This document shows positions 46,548 to 58,169 of a DNA stretch of 64,000 bases, one piece after another. Position 1 is the stretch's first letter. Each line of letters opens with the position of its first letter. This DNA is from Platerodrilus igneus (Eukaryota > Arthropoda > Insecta > Coleoptera > Lycidae): NCBI GenBank assembly GCA_036346225.1, contig JARFIW010001489.1:496001-560000 (forward strand), given 5' to 3'. The translations under genes and the position numbers were made by a program. The notes below the pieces were generated by a model that did no database searches, was not told the origin of the DNA, and was given only the letters and a program-made list of their open reading frames with translations.

Positions 46548-46874
46548 ACAAAATATTTAAATTACTAGATACGTATCGACCACTATGTGGTCATCATCAT
46601 GAAAAAAATTCGCTGTATAATTTACTATATTGTTGCTTTAAACACTATCGAGGATATTCTCCTCACCCGCAAGCTGGTGTTCTCAGCAACAAACAAGTGA
46701 CAGACAATTCACTTGTTTGTTGCTGAGAACACCAGCCTGCGGGTGAGGAGAATATCCTCGATAGTGTTTAAAGCAACAATATAGTAAATTATACAGCGAA
46801 TTTTTTTTTTTTTTTCTACTGATGATGACCACATAGTGGTCGAAATACGTATCTAGTAATTTAAATATTTTTTG
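46548..46874. repeat. Foldback element with about 150-bp arms (Penelope-terminal-repeat-like)
   Basis: Left arm 46548-46700 and right arm 46709-46874 are near-perfect reverse complements around the 8-base spacer CAGACAAT. They would form a very long hairpin. The outer part of the right arm contains a hammerhead-like core, and the left arm carries a mutated version of it. Such inverted arrangements of terminal repeats with hammerhead motifs are known for Penelope-like retroelements. No reverse transcriptase is present here. Confidence 0.85.
46813..46859 (+). ncRNA. Hammerhead-ribozyme-like motif
   Basis: CTGATGA (46819-46825) is followed by a 6-bp stem GACCAC/GTGGTC with loop ATA (46827-46841). 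GAAA (46842-46845) comes next, then the palindrome ATACGTAT (46845-46852) as stem III, and a C at 46853 as the cleavage position (AUC). Flanks TTTCTA (46813-46818) and TAGTAA (46854-46859) pair at five of six positions as stem I. One U (46826) is inserted between the CUGAUGA core and stem II. The palindromic stem III implies activity, if any, as a dimer. The same site in the left arm has lost part of GAAA. Confidence 0.5.
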
Positions 46875-46879
46875 TGGTT

Positions 46880-48068
<1,189 letters not shown>

Positions 48069-48429
48069 TAATTTTGTAGAGTATATGCTTATATGTAGTT
48101 TATTAGAAAATAATTTGTATTAAAATTTGTGCAATGTACAAAATGCTCTACTCTATGTATGTATACTAAAGTAAAGTAAAGTACGTATAAACTAATTTAA
48201 TATACTAGTCCTGTGATGGATTGTTATTAAAATCGTTTTTTGATAATTGTAATATTATGTTTCGTCTGCTATTTGCTCAAGTAATTTAACTTTCTTGCAA
48301 AAAATTTCCTAGTTTTATTATTACGTACTACCCTAAGGTACAAACTTAAATACAAGGATATTGATAATAATGCTTTGCATCTACTGACTATCCACCACAA
48401 ATTTAGAAATATACTACAGCATTTCATAC

Positions 48430-49715
48430 CTAAGCTTGTTACATCTCATACATATAGCTTATAAGTTGAACGAGGCGCTCTGTTACTACTTGTCTAGCAG
48501 CTTTTAGGGTTTCTGCTTTTACCCAATGCCTTATTATTTGTGCGACTTTAAATGATGGTTCAAATTCATCTCTAATTATGGAAGTTCCTGTTCTGCATTC
48601 AAATTTCCTGTAGTTATTCATCCACTTTCTCTACGTTTTCTACAGTAATGTCACCTATGCGCCCCTTATAATTCTGCTATGCCATTTTATTTTAGTGATA
48701 ATCATTAGTTGTTTGTATGCTTCGACTGTCTTTCTTATTTCCATCTTAGTTGGTACCTTTTTGCACTTTTCGTCAATCTGCTGCTCTTTAGTTTTCCTGC
48801 ATTTGCAAATAATTACCCATTTTGTGGAATTGTTTCTCTTGTTTTCCTGCTTCGTCTGATCTGTTTTTTTATTTTCATATTTCTTCTTTTGGATTCAGAA
48901 TATCCTTTGTTACTATGGTTTCTTATCTTTCGTTTATATCCCAAAATATCTTTGGTCGCCATATCTAAGTTGGATTTAATGTGATTACATTCTGCTTCTA
49001 CTTCTTTAGTATCAGAAATTGTTTCGATGTCTTTCAGCAATTCGTTAGATTTTTTCATATCTTTTGTGGGTATTCTTATCTTTTAGTTTCTCAAAGTCAA
49101 AGTGCCCTTTTCCAGTCTTTATTTCGAATTTTTTAATTTAAGCGGGGCCGTCATACCTACTATGTTATGATCAGTGCTTATATCAGCTTCTGGGTAGCTT
49201 CCAGTCCTTTACTTGATTCCTAAACCATTGATTAACATGTATGTAATCTATTTGATATCTTCTTATGTTTCCTGGCATCTTCCGTTTGCGTTGCCTTCTA
49301 ACATAGTGCTAAAATAATATGTTTGTGATGGTCAAATCGTTTTTGTCGTTTCTAAAACAAATAAATCTTCTACCGCCCCTTCCCTACCCTTACCAACCAC
49401 TGCATTAAATTTTTCGGTATTTATCAAATTTTTATATTTTTTACAAATCTTAGTATGTTTTTGATATATTTGGTGATCGTTTCTACCCCTTCCTCACTGT
49501 AGTTAGAGTTGAGCATGTATAATTGAATTAGTACTATTTTTACCGTTTTAGTATTTAATTTAACCATTAGTCCTGTTTCGTTTTTTTGTACGAACTCTTC
49601 TACACAATGCCCTATCCTTTTCCCCAGAACTATCCTCACACCCGCATTTACTTCCGATCCAATATAAATTACGCAAAAGCCTCCGCTCCACTCCCCCGCT
49701 CTGGTCACCGAACCT
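48430..49715 (-). mobile_element. CFDP2-like LINE, degraded copy 2 (endonuclease to RT start)
   Basis: On minus, 49708-49424 encodes an endonuclease piece (EVNAGVRIVLGKRIGHCVEE, VKIVLIQLYMLNSNYSEE). Next, 49058-48813 (LLKDIETISDTKEVEAECNH) is clearly homologous to 17275-17048 of copy 1. Then 48621-48439 (KAETLKAARQVVTERLVQLI) matches the RT start of copy 1. It breaks off at about 48430 with the rest of the RT missing. Its upstream edge lies about 15 bp from the mariner at 49731. Many stops make it non-functional. Confidence 0.82.
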
Positions 49716-49730
49716 TTCTAATTTCTACTA

Positions 49731-51037
49731 CAGTATTGCCCGAAATAAACAGTACTGAAATTGTAATTGTTTTGTATATTTAAAAAATACATATTATTGA
49801 CACTTTATTATATGTTGTAAATGTGCACCTCCTCGTTCGAGACAGACTTCATAACGATGTTCTAAGTTTCTGGTCATGTTATTGAATAAGGGTTGTCTCA
49901 GGGCTGCGAAGAAGACTCTAACGGCATCCTTTAATTCATCGATGGTTTGTGGTGCCCGTTTGAAAACGGCATTTTAGCCATGCCCCAAATGTATGCGTCT
50001 GGAGGTGTGAGGTCTGGAGAATGTGAAGGATAAGGGAAGTCAGTAAATCGTGATATGAATTTGCTTGGAAAATGTTCTTGAAGAAATTGACGAATTGCGG
50101 CAGCAGTATGGCAAGTTGCCCGTCCTGCTGAAAAATTGGTTTCGAAATGCCAAGTTACGTGCACGACAGAATTGACGTAGATCAGGGATAAATCGTGTTA
50201 AAATTTGTCTGTACCTCTGTTGATTAAGTGTGACTTGCCTACCATTCTCTTCGATAAAGTACGGACCAATGATTCCGTGTCCGGAAACAGCACACCAGAC
50301 ACTCACTTTTTCACTATGTAAAGGAACCTCTTGAACCTCATCGGGTCTGGCAAAGCCCAGAAATCGATTTGTGCGACGATTCACATAGCCTGACAAGTGA
50401 AAATGTGCTTCGTCTGAAAACCAAACATTTTCAAAATTCAGGATTTTCATACTGTAACGCGAGAATTCTGGCGCAATATTCCACTCTACTGCGATAATCC
50501 TGAGGATGTAGTTGTTGATGTACCTGAATCACATACGAAAATGTACCCAGCTCCTTCAGGATTCTTTGAAAGGAAGTTCTTTAAATCAAGTTGTAACGCT
50601 GTCCTTGCCTGGCTGACTTTCGGATTTTCTAAGATTTGCTCAAAACACGTTCATGGTTATTGTTGTTGTTAACTGTCCTGGGACGCCCTGAGTTTCCTTT
50701 TCGTTGGCACAATACATTACCTGTATTTCTAAACTTTTCAATAACCTTCAAAATTACAGCATTACTTGGAGAACGTTTATTAAACCTTTGTGTGAATTGA
50801 TCAGACACGTATAGCAAACTTGCACCATTATGTCGGCCGATTCCGTATGAACGAAAATAATGCTCTACCAGAAACACTTTCTCCTCTGTACTTAACACCA
50901 TTTTTAACAATTAGGCCCTACTAATTACTTGTTTGAGGTTTACTTGACAGGTCTATACTAGCTAACTTGAGTGTGGCAGCGCACGCATAAAAACACCGCC
51001 AACTTAGTTTCAGTACTGTTTATTTCGGGCAATACTG
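49731..51037 (-). mobile_element. Mariner/Tc1-type transposon with perfect 30-bp inverted repeats and TA duplication
   Basis: The left end begins CAGTATTGCCCGAAATAAAC (49731) and the right end is its exact reverse complement, ending at 51037. The match extends for 30 bases, 49731-49760 against 51008-51037. TA flanks both ends (49729-49730 and 51038-51039), as expected for this superfamily. The 1,307-bp size fits a mariner with one transposase gene on minus. Confidence 0.95.
49931..50910 (-). pseudogene. Mariner-type transposase, broken
   Basis: The N-terminal helix-turn-helix region is at 50910-50629 (STEEKVFLVEHYFRSYGIG, then ILKVIEKFRNTGNV and GRPRTV). The DDE core begins at 50450 with VWFSDEAHFHLSGYVNRRTN (first Asp) and VWCAVSGHGIIGPYFIEE. 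The next catalytic block, normally QQDGATCHTA, reads SAGRATCHTA, so the second Asp is lost. The last block is PSHSPDLTPPDAYIWG (third Asp). Frame changes separate 50450-50040 from 50164-49931, and the N-terminal piece from the core. The enzyme would have excised the element through its inverted repeats, but this copy cannot. Confidence 0.88.
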
Positions 51038-51280
51038 TATATATAATGCTAGCCTATCCATTTCAATCTTTAAATTCTCTGGTTTTCTACTTGCTGCATG
51101 CTTCTAGCAGTCCACGGCCTAATTCGCAAGACATTATACGGCCACTGTGCAAAGACACGATTGCAGTTGGGTACATTGCAACCATTCAACAATCAACGGT
51201 ACTTCATTCTACGTTTGTGTTTTGTTTTTCAAAATTTTGTAACAGGTAGGTATTATAACCTTTTTTGCTTCCAAATCTAC

Positions 51281-51410
51281 GCATGCATGCACGTACGCAC
51301 TAACGCTCGCAAGCACACACGCACGCACCTACGCGACCACGTGCATATACCCGCACACGTACGTGCACGCACATGCACACATACACGCACACGCACGCGC
51401 GCACACACAT
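51281..51410. repeat. (CA/CG)n-rich microsatellite
   Basis: ACGCAC, CACACG and related steps repeat for about 130 bp. It directly abuts the left end of the P-element-like transposon. ORFs over it are low-complexity artefacts. Confidence 0.9.
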
Positions 51411-51414
51411 GTAC

Positions 51415-54400
51415 CAGAGACATGATATAACTAGACTGCGCATATGAAATATCGTGTATGTAAAGGTAGTGGTGCAAGGATGTTAGGCAACTACCATTTC
51501 CTATTGTAGGCAGAAACCGACAGTGTACCATGAGATTATAATGCACAAGCACCTAAAAACATCCAGAATTGTAATAATAAACAAAACTGCCTTTGATTTT
51601 TATCATTAGTATCAAACTATAAAGCATTAAAAATATAAATTGAACAAAAAAACTACATATATACAAAATGACTGATTTTTAAATAACATAAACTTGGTAT
51701 ATTGTTGCCGTACTCTAACTTGTTCTTCGTTTTTACACTTGTGAATGTAATGAACTGTAATAAATGATTGCTAAGAGCATCTTGAGATAAGATGTGATCG
51801 TGAATTTTTATAAAGTAAATGCGTGAATCAATCTCGCGTAAAGCATACAATATCAATTGGTCGACTGTTCGTGTACCACAACGTCCTCGGCATACGTTCT
51901 CGGCAATACAACATAGTTTTACAACATCTAATGATGCTCTACATAACCCTCCGCGGCTTTTTGTTTGCAGCAGAAGTGATGTTGATTCCATAGAAAATAA
52001 TAAATTGCAGCAATGAGAGCAGGCAATGTTTTTGGCAACTTTTTTTGCTACAAATTCTGCTATATATTTACCAACGTCGTTCACATACTGGAAGGTGTTT
52101 TCAGTGTACAAAAAAAACTATCGGCTGCGGATGTGGTAATATCTTTGATAATTAAGGCATCGACATTTCGTCTGCTTGAACTGGAAACGGTCAAAATACT
52201 TGTAAAATCTTGAGCAACAGCACAATTAGACAGTTATGCAGACGTGACTTCATTATGTATTAAAAGTCTCTTGTATGCTCCTTCAAATTGCACTGCTGTA
52301 GGGTTATTACTAAAGCCTCCTCTAGCTCTGATTGCGGAGAAAAATATTTCTAAGTGATCTTGACTTAGTTTATATGTAAGCAAAAACTATAATTTTTTGT
52401 TTTTTAACAATTTCATCAAATAATTTCATAGCACTTTGCATTGAAATAATCAAACCTACAAATCCAGTCTTTCGTCTGGTATGAAGAATATTTGTTCCAT
52501 CTAGAATTGTTAGAGAAGATAAATAAAATATGGCTTTTTTTTTTAGGAGATGTTTTATACTTTGCTCATTATCAGATAAAAATGGTTTACTCCAAATATA
52601 TTTTGACAAAATGTTTCTAGAATTGAGTACGTCAAACACATCATTTAAAATGCTGTAAAAATTTACTGTATATTCGGAATTTTTGAATTTTTTTAGAGCA
52701 AGATCTTTATAAAGATAGTGTAGTGTATCAACCACGCTATTACCAAAAACTTGAACTGCCAAACTTACCTTCATAATTTCTTTCCTGAAATTTAAGTGCC
52801 TCCGTCTGAGCTTGTCTCCTGCATGCAAGTAGGCTTTTTCTTGAAAATCTACAATGTTTTCAAAGTACTTCCAGTTAATAATACCACCTGTGCTATCACG
52901 TAAACATTTCTAGTCGCCCAGAGTATTGCGTATTAGTTTTATCATGTGGCATACATCAAGAGACACGTGAACTTTTTCAGTGCACATCGAATGAGTAAAC
53001 TATGGTTCCAAATTTGGATATTTTAGTTTAGCACCTAGCGCACTTGCTGTCACAAAATTAGTTGTTGTCCCATCTAATGTCAGTGACACAATTTTCGCGT
53101 TACAACCGTGCACAATTTTTAAACAATCGAGAATTATGTTAGCTCTTTCCGCTGCAGCAAGACCGTCAATCAAAAAATATGCCACTGGTATCTTCCATCT
53201 TGTGTTTAGTTCTACTAGTAGAAATACAAATACGTGCTTGGCCTCGGGCAATGAGTTACTTTCAATATGAGTTCCCAAATCAACATATCGTTGATATCTT
53301 TTTCCATTCCAACTAACATGCTTTCCTATACTCACTTTATCTGTTATCAAACCTAAAACCAGCATCTTGTTTTGAGCTTCTAGCTCAGCTACTTTACACA
53401 CGAAGGGTTTCACCAGTAAAACCGGGTGCACTATCTACCGAGGTTAGCCATCTTCTAAGAGTACTAGGGAGAGGTAAGCATTTACCAAAAGCATTTCTTA
53501 CGTAATTGTACGCAGTATTAGAATAAAAATTCAAAGTCAACGCAAAACACCAATGCTCAAGCGGAAATGTTTTTGTCGGTATCATTTTCAGTTGTCTCAA
53601 CCTAATTTCTTTCTGGGTCTTTGAGATGCTTTCCTGTGAAGAATTAACCACAATTACATATTGTTATAAAGAGTAATGAATTTACCTCTAACAATTCTAA
53701 GCAGTCATTAGAAATTTTCTGTTTGTCTTAAATGAGTCAACAAATGTTTCAATGTAACAACTTTTTTTTTGCAGTCGTCTTGTTTTATGAAGCAGATATT
53801 TAATTTGCTTATTTTTAAGTTTAATTGTCTCGCTGGCAGCCCGCCACATTAAATTAGCTTTCTTAGGACTCGACAAATCTTCCTCTTTAAAATCTCCAAA
53901 ACGAATTTTTCTGCAAAACACACGAAAGTGAACTCATAAGTATAATCATACTAAAATTGGTTTTAAAGATTGAATTAAGACATGATATCAGAGATACAAA
54001 TGTCTTTATGCCAGATTTGCATTATATAATATTTATTATTGATTTTTATCACAATCAATATCTAATGATCTCTGAGATTACTAGTAACCTTTTAGAAGTT
54101 ACTTGGAAAGCTGCTGGCAATCCTATATCTTCACATGTACTTCTGCAAAAATATATATACATACATATTTTAACATTACCATTAAAAAAACAAGACCTAT
54201 CACTTACGGTGTCATGTTGTGTATAAATTCCATTTTTGAGAGAGCACTTCGATTAGTAGTTCGTGGCACTTTCCTTTTTTCCATGTATTTGGGAAAATCA
54301 AAAATGCTGGGAATGGCATTTTTGTGCGATCTTCTTTTCCCAACAAATATTAAGAAATTGCTTTGGAAAAAATACTTGCTACATATGACCGTTTGTTTCG

Positions 54401-55131
54401 AAAGTATAAAATTTTGTCGTTTCGTTGCTAATATCCATAGTTTTCTCAGTTCCGTATCAATAGGGAACCTTAAATTTACAGGCAACGCCGTGTATCATAG
54501 ACATGACAATAGTAATGTATTGTTATAGTTACTGATGGAAAGAAACTGAAAATTCTTTGGATGCCCGTTCTGTACAACTATAAGCACAACACGATCGTAC
54601 CATCTTTGCCAATAATATTAAAACACTAACAGTAGTAAACTAAACTCAAGAATTTATTTCGTAAAAATACATACAATTTAACTCTTGTGCGGTTTAAAAG
54701 TAACTGCAGACTGCAGATACAGCACAGTAATATCCTTACTTAAGGGAGGTATTGTTATTATTCTATCAATCAACCAGAGACATGATAACTATCTGCAACC
54801 AATCTACCAAAATATTTCCTAGAAACATAGTTTTGTGTCTGATGTTTACAGAACTTCGCCAAATTCTAAATTGTATTGTTCTGGCATAAATTAGTTTGTG
54901 CAGGAATTTGTCTAATTTTGTTATTTAATGTTAAACCACAAGTAAGAAAATAACTTAAAAATTGATGTACATCATAAACGTGTTACCAAAACAACTTTCA
55001 ACACAATTACAAGTTTATAAACGGAGCGGATTCCCTTCCCTGTTTTTGCCCACAACTTGCATTGGGGGTTGCCTACCGTATTGGCATGACTTTTAGTCTG
55101 TAATGCTCAGTCTAGTTATATCATGTCTCTG
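51415..55131 (-). mobile_element. P-element-like (THAP/Tnp_P) DNA transposon with perfect 24-bp inverted repeats
   Basis: The left end starts CAGAGACATGATATAACTAG (51415-51438 in full) and the right end 55108-55131 is its exact reverse complement. The flanks ACATGTAC (51407-51414) and AAATGTAT (55132-55139) agree at six of eight bases, consistent with an aged 8-bp P-type target duplication. A further partial copy of the terminal sequence (CAGAGACATGATA) lies inside at about 54775. The 3.7-kb element holds one transposase gene on minus with at least one clear GT-AG intron. Confidence 0.9.
51653..54528 (-). pseudogene. P-element/THAP9-like transposase with introns, damaged
   Basis: Exon 1 (to 54208) has a THAP-like piece (LRFPIDTELRKLWILATKR, ICSKYF) in which the last zinc ligand His is Tyr. 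The donor GTAAGT at 54207 and the acceptor TTTTGCAG at 53911 remove 297 nt in frame into KIRFGDFKEEDLSSPKKANL. A third exon starts at 53633 after TTCTTCACAG (ESISKTQKEIRLRQL, then FGKCLPLPSTLRRWL). After a shift near 53400 the RNase H-like part follows (DKVSIGKHVSWNGKRYQRYV, VFLLVELNTRWKIPVAYFLI, VSLTLDGTT). The insertion-domain region comes next (DVCHMIKLIRN, KLRRRHLNFRKEIMKVSLAV). The C-terminus YIAEFVAKKVAKNIACSHCC is in 52111-51653. In-frame stops occur at the exon 2 end and near 52910. It encoded a P-type transposase. Confidence 0.87.
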
Positions 55132-55269
55132 AAATGTATATATGCATTCGAGGTAGCTATGTGGCAAGGCCACCTACTATGTGTTTTTTAATTGTAAGGG
55201 TTCCCACGCACTATACCAATGCGCTGAATTTTTTAAATTGTCTGTTAGCAGCAGAATTTGAAAAGCAAA

Positions 55270-55520
55270 GTCACTAGAAGTTTGTCTAAACTGTCTTTCC
55301 AATGGACATTTTGTCAATCAGTGTAATATTAAGTTTGCCTGTAGAAAATACCAGGCTAAACATATTACACGTTTTCGTGTAGAAAAGCAAAACAAATTGG
55401 AAAGCCAACAGTACGGTAAATTTAGCAGTACATATTGCTAAGCCGAAAAAATTGTTTTTATTTTGTTCAAACTATATTCAAGTTTTATTGCCAACAGCAA
55501 TATCTAAATTTGTTTGTAGT
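55270..55520 (+). pseudogene. Bel/Pao retrotransposon gag zinc-knuckle fragment
   Basis: One plus frame at about 55288-55380 reads VCLNCLSNGHFVNQC followed by NIKFACRKYQAKHITR. The C-x-x-C-x4-H-x4-C knuckle followed by C-R-K/F-C-x-x-K/R-H-H is the signature of Bel/Pao Gag-Pol just before the protease. Here the second knuckle has Tyr for Cys. The next residues resemble the protease start but contain stops. The fragment lies between the P-like transposon and the SINE pair. Confidence 0.6.
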
Positions 55521-55689
55521 GACTGAAGTTGTCACGAATTCTAGTTCTCGGTCTGATTTTGTACGTACAGATGTACGCACGCGGTTAAATGTTCAAACTC
55601 ATTATGTTAACATCACTGTTCATAGCCTATGTAAGGTTAGGTTAGTCTGTATATACGACCAAAATATTCCGTCAGTTATGGACAAGAAG

Positions 55690-55990
55690 CAACGCTCAAA
55701 ATTACTTGACAATGTCAGGTATGACTGACAAAAAAATGCCCAACGTAATTGAAAGTTAGGTTTATGTATAGTAGTGTACACGATTTAAATATGTAAATTT
55801 CCTAATTGTCGTCATCGGTCTCGGTGGCGTAATTGGTAAACGCATGGTATCGGAAATACCAAGATACAGGTTCAAGTCCTGTCCAAGACCTTATATTTTC
55901 CTTCTTTCAATTACTAGCTCGATTTGAAATGATTATTTGGGTTTTGCATAAAAGTCTAAGTTATTATTTCATCTTATTAACTGTAATACG
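55690..55990 (+). mobile_element. tRNA-derived SINE, copy 2
   Basis: The tRNA-like head is 55817-55890 and folds as a cloverleaf. The acceptor is GGTCTCG against the CCAAGACC end with one mismatch, the D stem is GCGT/ACGC, the anticodon stem GGTA/TACC has loop TCGGAAA, and the T arm is ACAGG/CCTGT. A box TGGCGTAATTGG and B box GGTTCAAGTCC are intact. The body AATTACTAGCTCGATTTGAA and the upstream GACAATGTCAGGTATGA are shared with copy 3. A duplicate lies 406 bp downstream. Position 33 is C, where real tRNAs have U. Confidence 0.82.
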
Positions 55991-56109
55991 TTAGTATTTA
56001 TCAACTTACCTTGTGTAAAAAGCTACCTAAAGTATTTATATATTTAATACTTGGCTTATAGTCGTAATTTTGAGCGTTGCTTTCTGTCTATTACTGACAT
56101 AAGTAAAAA

Positions 56110-56390
56110 ACTTGACAATGTCAGGTATGATTGACAAAAAAATGCCAAACATAATTGAAAGTTAGGTTTATGTATAGTTGTGTACACAATTTAAATTTGT
56201 AAATTTTCCAATTGTCGTCATCGGTCTCGGTGGCGTAATTGGTAAACGCATGGTATCGGAAATACCAAGATACGGGTTCAAGTCCTGTCCAAGACCTTAT
56301 ATTTTCCTTCTTTCAATTACTAGCTCGATTTGAAATGAGGGCTTTGCATAAAAGTAAGTTATTATTACATCTTATTAACTCTCTCTCTCT
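56110..56390 (+). mobile_element. tRNA-derived SINE, copy 3 (tandem to copy 2)
   Basis: The tRNA-like head is 56223-56296, differing from copy 2 by one base in the T stem (ACGGG for ACAGG). Upstream and downstream flanks match copy 2 closely from about 56110 to 56380, so the two form a 406-bp tandem duplication. A (CT)n(TA)n tail follows at 56381-56446. Confidence 0.82.
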
Positions 56391-56446
56391 CTCTCTTTCT
56401 TTCCCTCTCTCTTTCTCTATCTCTCTCTCTCTATATATATATATAT
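56381..56446. repeat. (CT)n(TA)n microsatellite tail
   Basis: The pyrimidine dinucleotide run passes into TA repeats directly after the third SINE copy. Confidence 0.95.
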
Positions 56447-56449
56447 TGC

Positions 56450-58020
56450 TGTGTTAATAAGGTCATTTAGGGGCAGATAGGACCACTAGTATAGTGCACT
56501 TCATTAAAACAACATGACGGCGCAGAAAACTAAACATTTCTACGAAAAAAATAAGAAACACAACGGTTAGGTAGGAAAGTAAATGACAACACCCTGTATA
56601 TAAACCATAGTCATAATCAATTTAAGAGATGAAGAATACTTTAGAAAATTTGATTGAATAAACGATTTGGCAAGTCATAAGACAATGTGAACGGAAGTTG
56701 AAACACAATACGCATGAATAACGCATCATCATTACGCAAAGAGTCTCAATTGAACAAGCAGGTTTAAAAATGCGTAATAGAAAACGCATATAATTTAATA
56801 CATAAATTATATTAAGAATACGTGACCAGAAAGTTAAAATTCAAGACCTGATAGATTACACGGCATGATGATAAAAGCAAAGTTCATCAAATTTATTGTA
56901 CAAACAATAATTTACGTGATCTTGAAATGAGAAAATCTAATAGAACCAATGCATTAACTTAAAGTATTACGTGCTGAAAGTAGCGCATCAGTTTTGTGTA
57001 GACGGCAAAAATCCATCGAAATACCCAAAATCTGGTATGTAAAACTCACGTATAATAGTGTAATGGTTGGACTCTGCGTTTGTCAACAGATAGACGATCC
57101 TTTTATAATACGTCCGGATTTGTAAACAAATCACTTCAACATGAATTAAGGCTTAGTCCACATCACTTGAAAGAAAATATTTACGTGAAAGAATTTAAAG
57201 TGATTTATTGTGAAGTAATAAATAGTACAATGGTTATTATAAAAAATTAAATTAAGTTCATCGTTTTAACCATTTAAAAACGTCCGTAACTAAAGGATGT
57301 ATTAATTTAAATTCTAATATTAACATTAATAAAAAGGACTTTGAATAATTACTGGATCCAATAAGGAAATTTAGCAAGCATTTAATTCAATTATTAATTA
57401 CTGGATATGACCAGGAAGTTTAACAAAGGGCGCTAAAACAATTTAAAGCTATGCTATGAAAATTGCAGATCATATTTAGAGCAGATCTGGATTGAACGTT
57501 GGGACTATTAAATCACTAAGCTGAATACGGGAGCAGTTGGTACACGGACTGTTTCGAGCTTAAAACAACAGGTTAGAATATTTTATTATTTTTATATCTG
57601 AATATTTCGTTGTATATTTCTAATTTGAATAATTTAAAAATTGCTTTTATGAAAATTTTATGTGAGGGTCAACAAAGATCGTTTTTTTAATACACGTTAT
57701 AAATTACGTAAATTTTGAAGGAAGTTTAATGAACGTTTATGAGGCTTCAGATAATAATAATAAGGGTGATTTTTGCTGGATTTTTGATTAATTTTAGGCA
57801 TGATCATTATTGAAAGAATTTTTATTTAATTATTAAAAGAAAGTTCTATTTAGAAAATTCTTACACATTTCATACATTGTAAATCTTTTTGAGAATATAT
57901 AAGTAATTGTGCTTAATGGTGTTTTGGTTTAAAGAAACAGGAAGTGGAAGTAGAAGAAAAACTTAAAGACTTTGTTGTTGTATTGTCGCAAGCTCCGTGC
58001 GTGGTTAAAACTGAGCTAAC
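56450..58020. other. AT-rich stretch, nothing recognised
   Basis: No gene or repeat family is recognised. The sequence is AT-rich with frequent stops in all frames. Confidence 0.6.
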
Positions 58021-58024
58021 CGAG

Positions 58025-58102
58025 ATAATTCAAAATTAAAATTAAAAATTGACAAAAAGGAAATTTTAACCTTTTTGTCAATTTTTAATTTTAATTTTGA
58101 AT

Positions 58103-58105
<3 letters not shown>
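58025..58105. repeat. Perfect 36-bp palindrome with 9-base loop
   Basis: Left arm 58025-58060 and right arm 58070-58105 are exact reverse complements, with AAATTTTAA between them. A (TA)n tract begins at once after the right arm and runs to about 58167. The minus ORF over it is low complexity. Confidence 0.95.

Positions 58106-58167
<62 letters not shown>
58104..58167. repeat. (TA)n microsatellite
   Basis: TA dinucleotides, interrupted twice by CA/GT steps, follow the perfect palindrome. Confidence 0.95.

Positions 58168-58169
<2 letters not shown>

Noticed and set aside
51098..51552. Arg/His/Thr-rich ORFs on both strands
   Set aside because: They are low-complexity translations of the CA/CG-rich microsatellite.
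55817..56296. Two functional tRNA genes (anticodon GGA)
   Set aside because: Position 33 is C, the acceptor stem has a mismatch, and a Ser-type anticodon is paired with a short variable arm. The flanks are shared between three copies, so a SINE is the better explanation.
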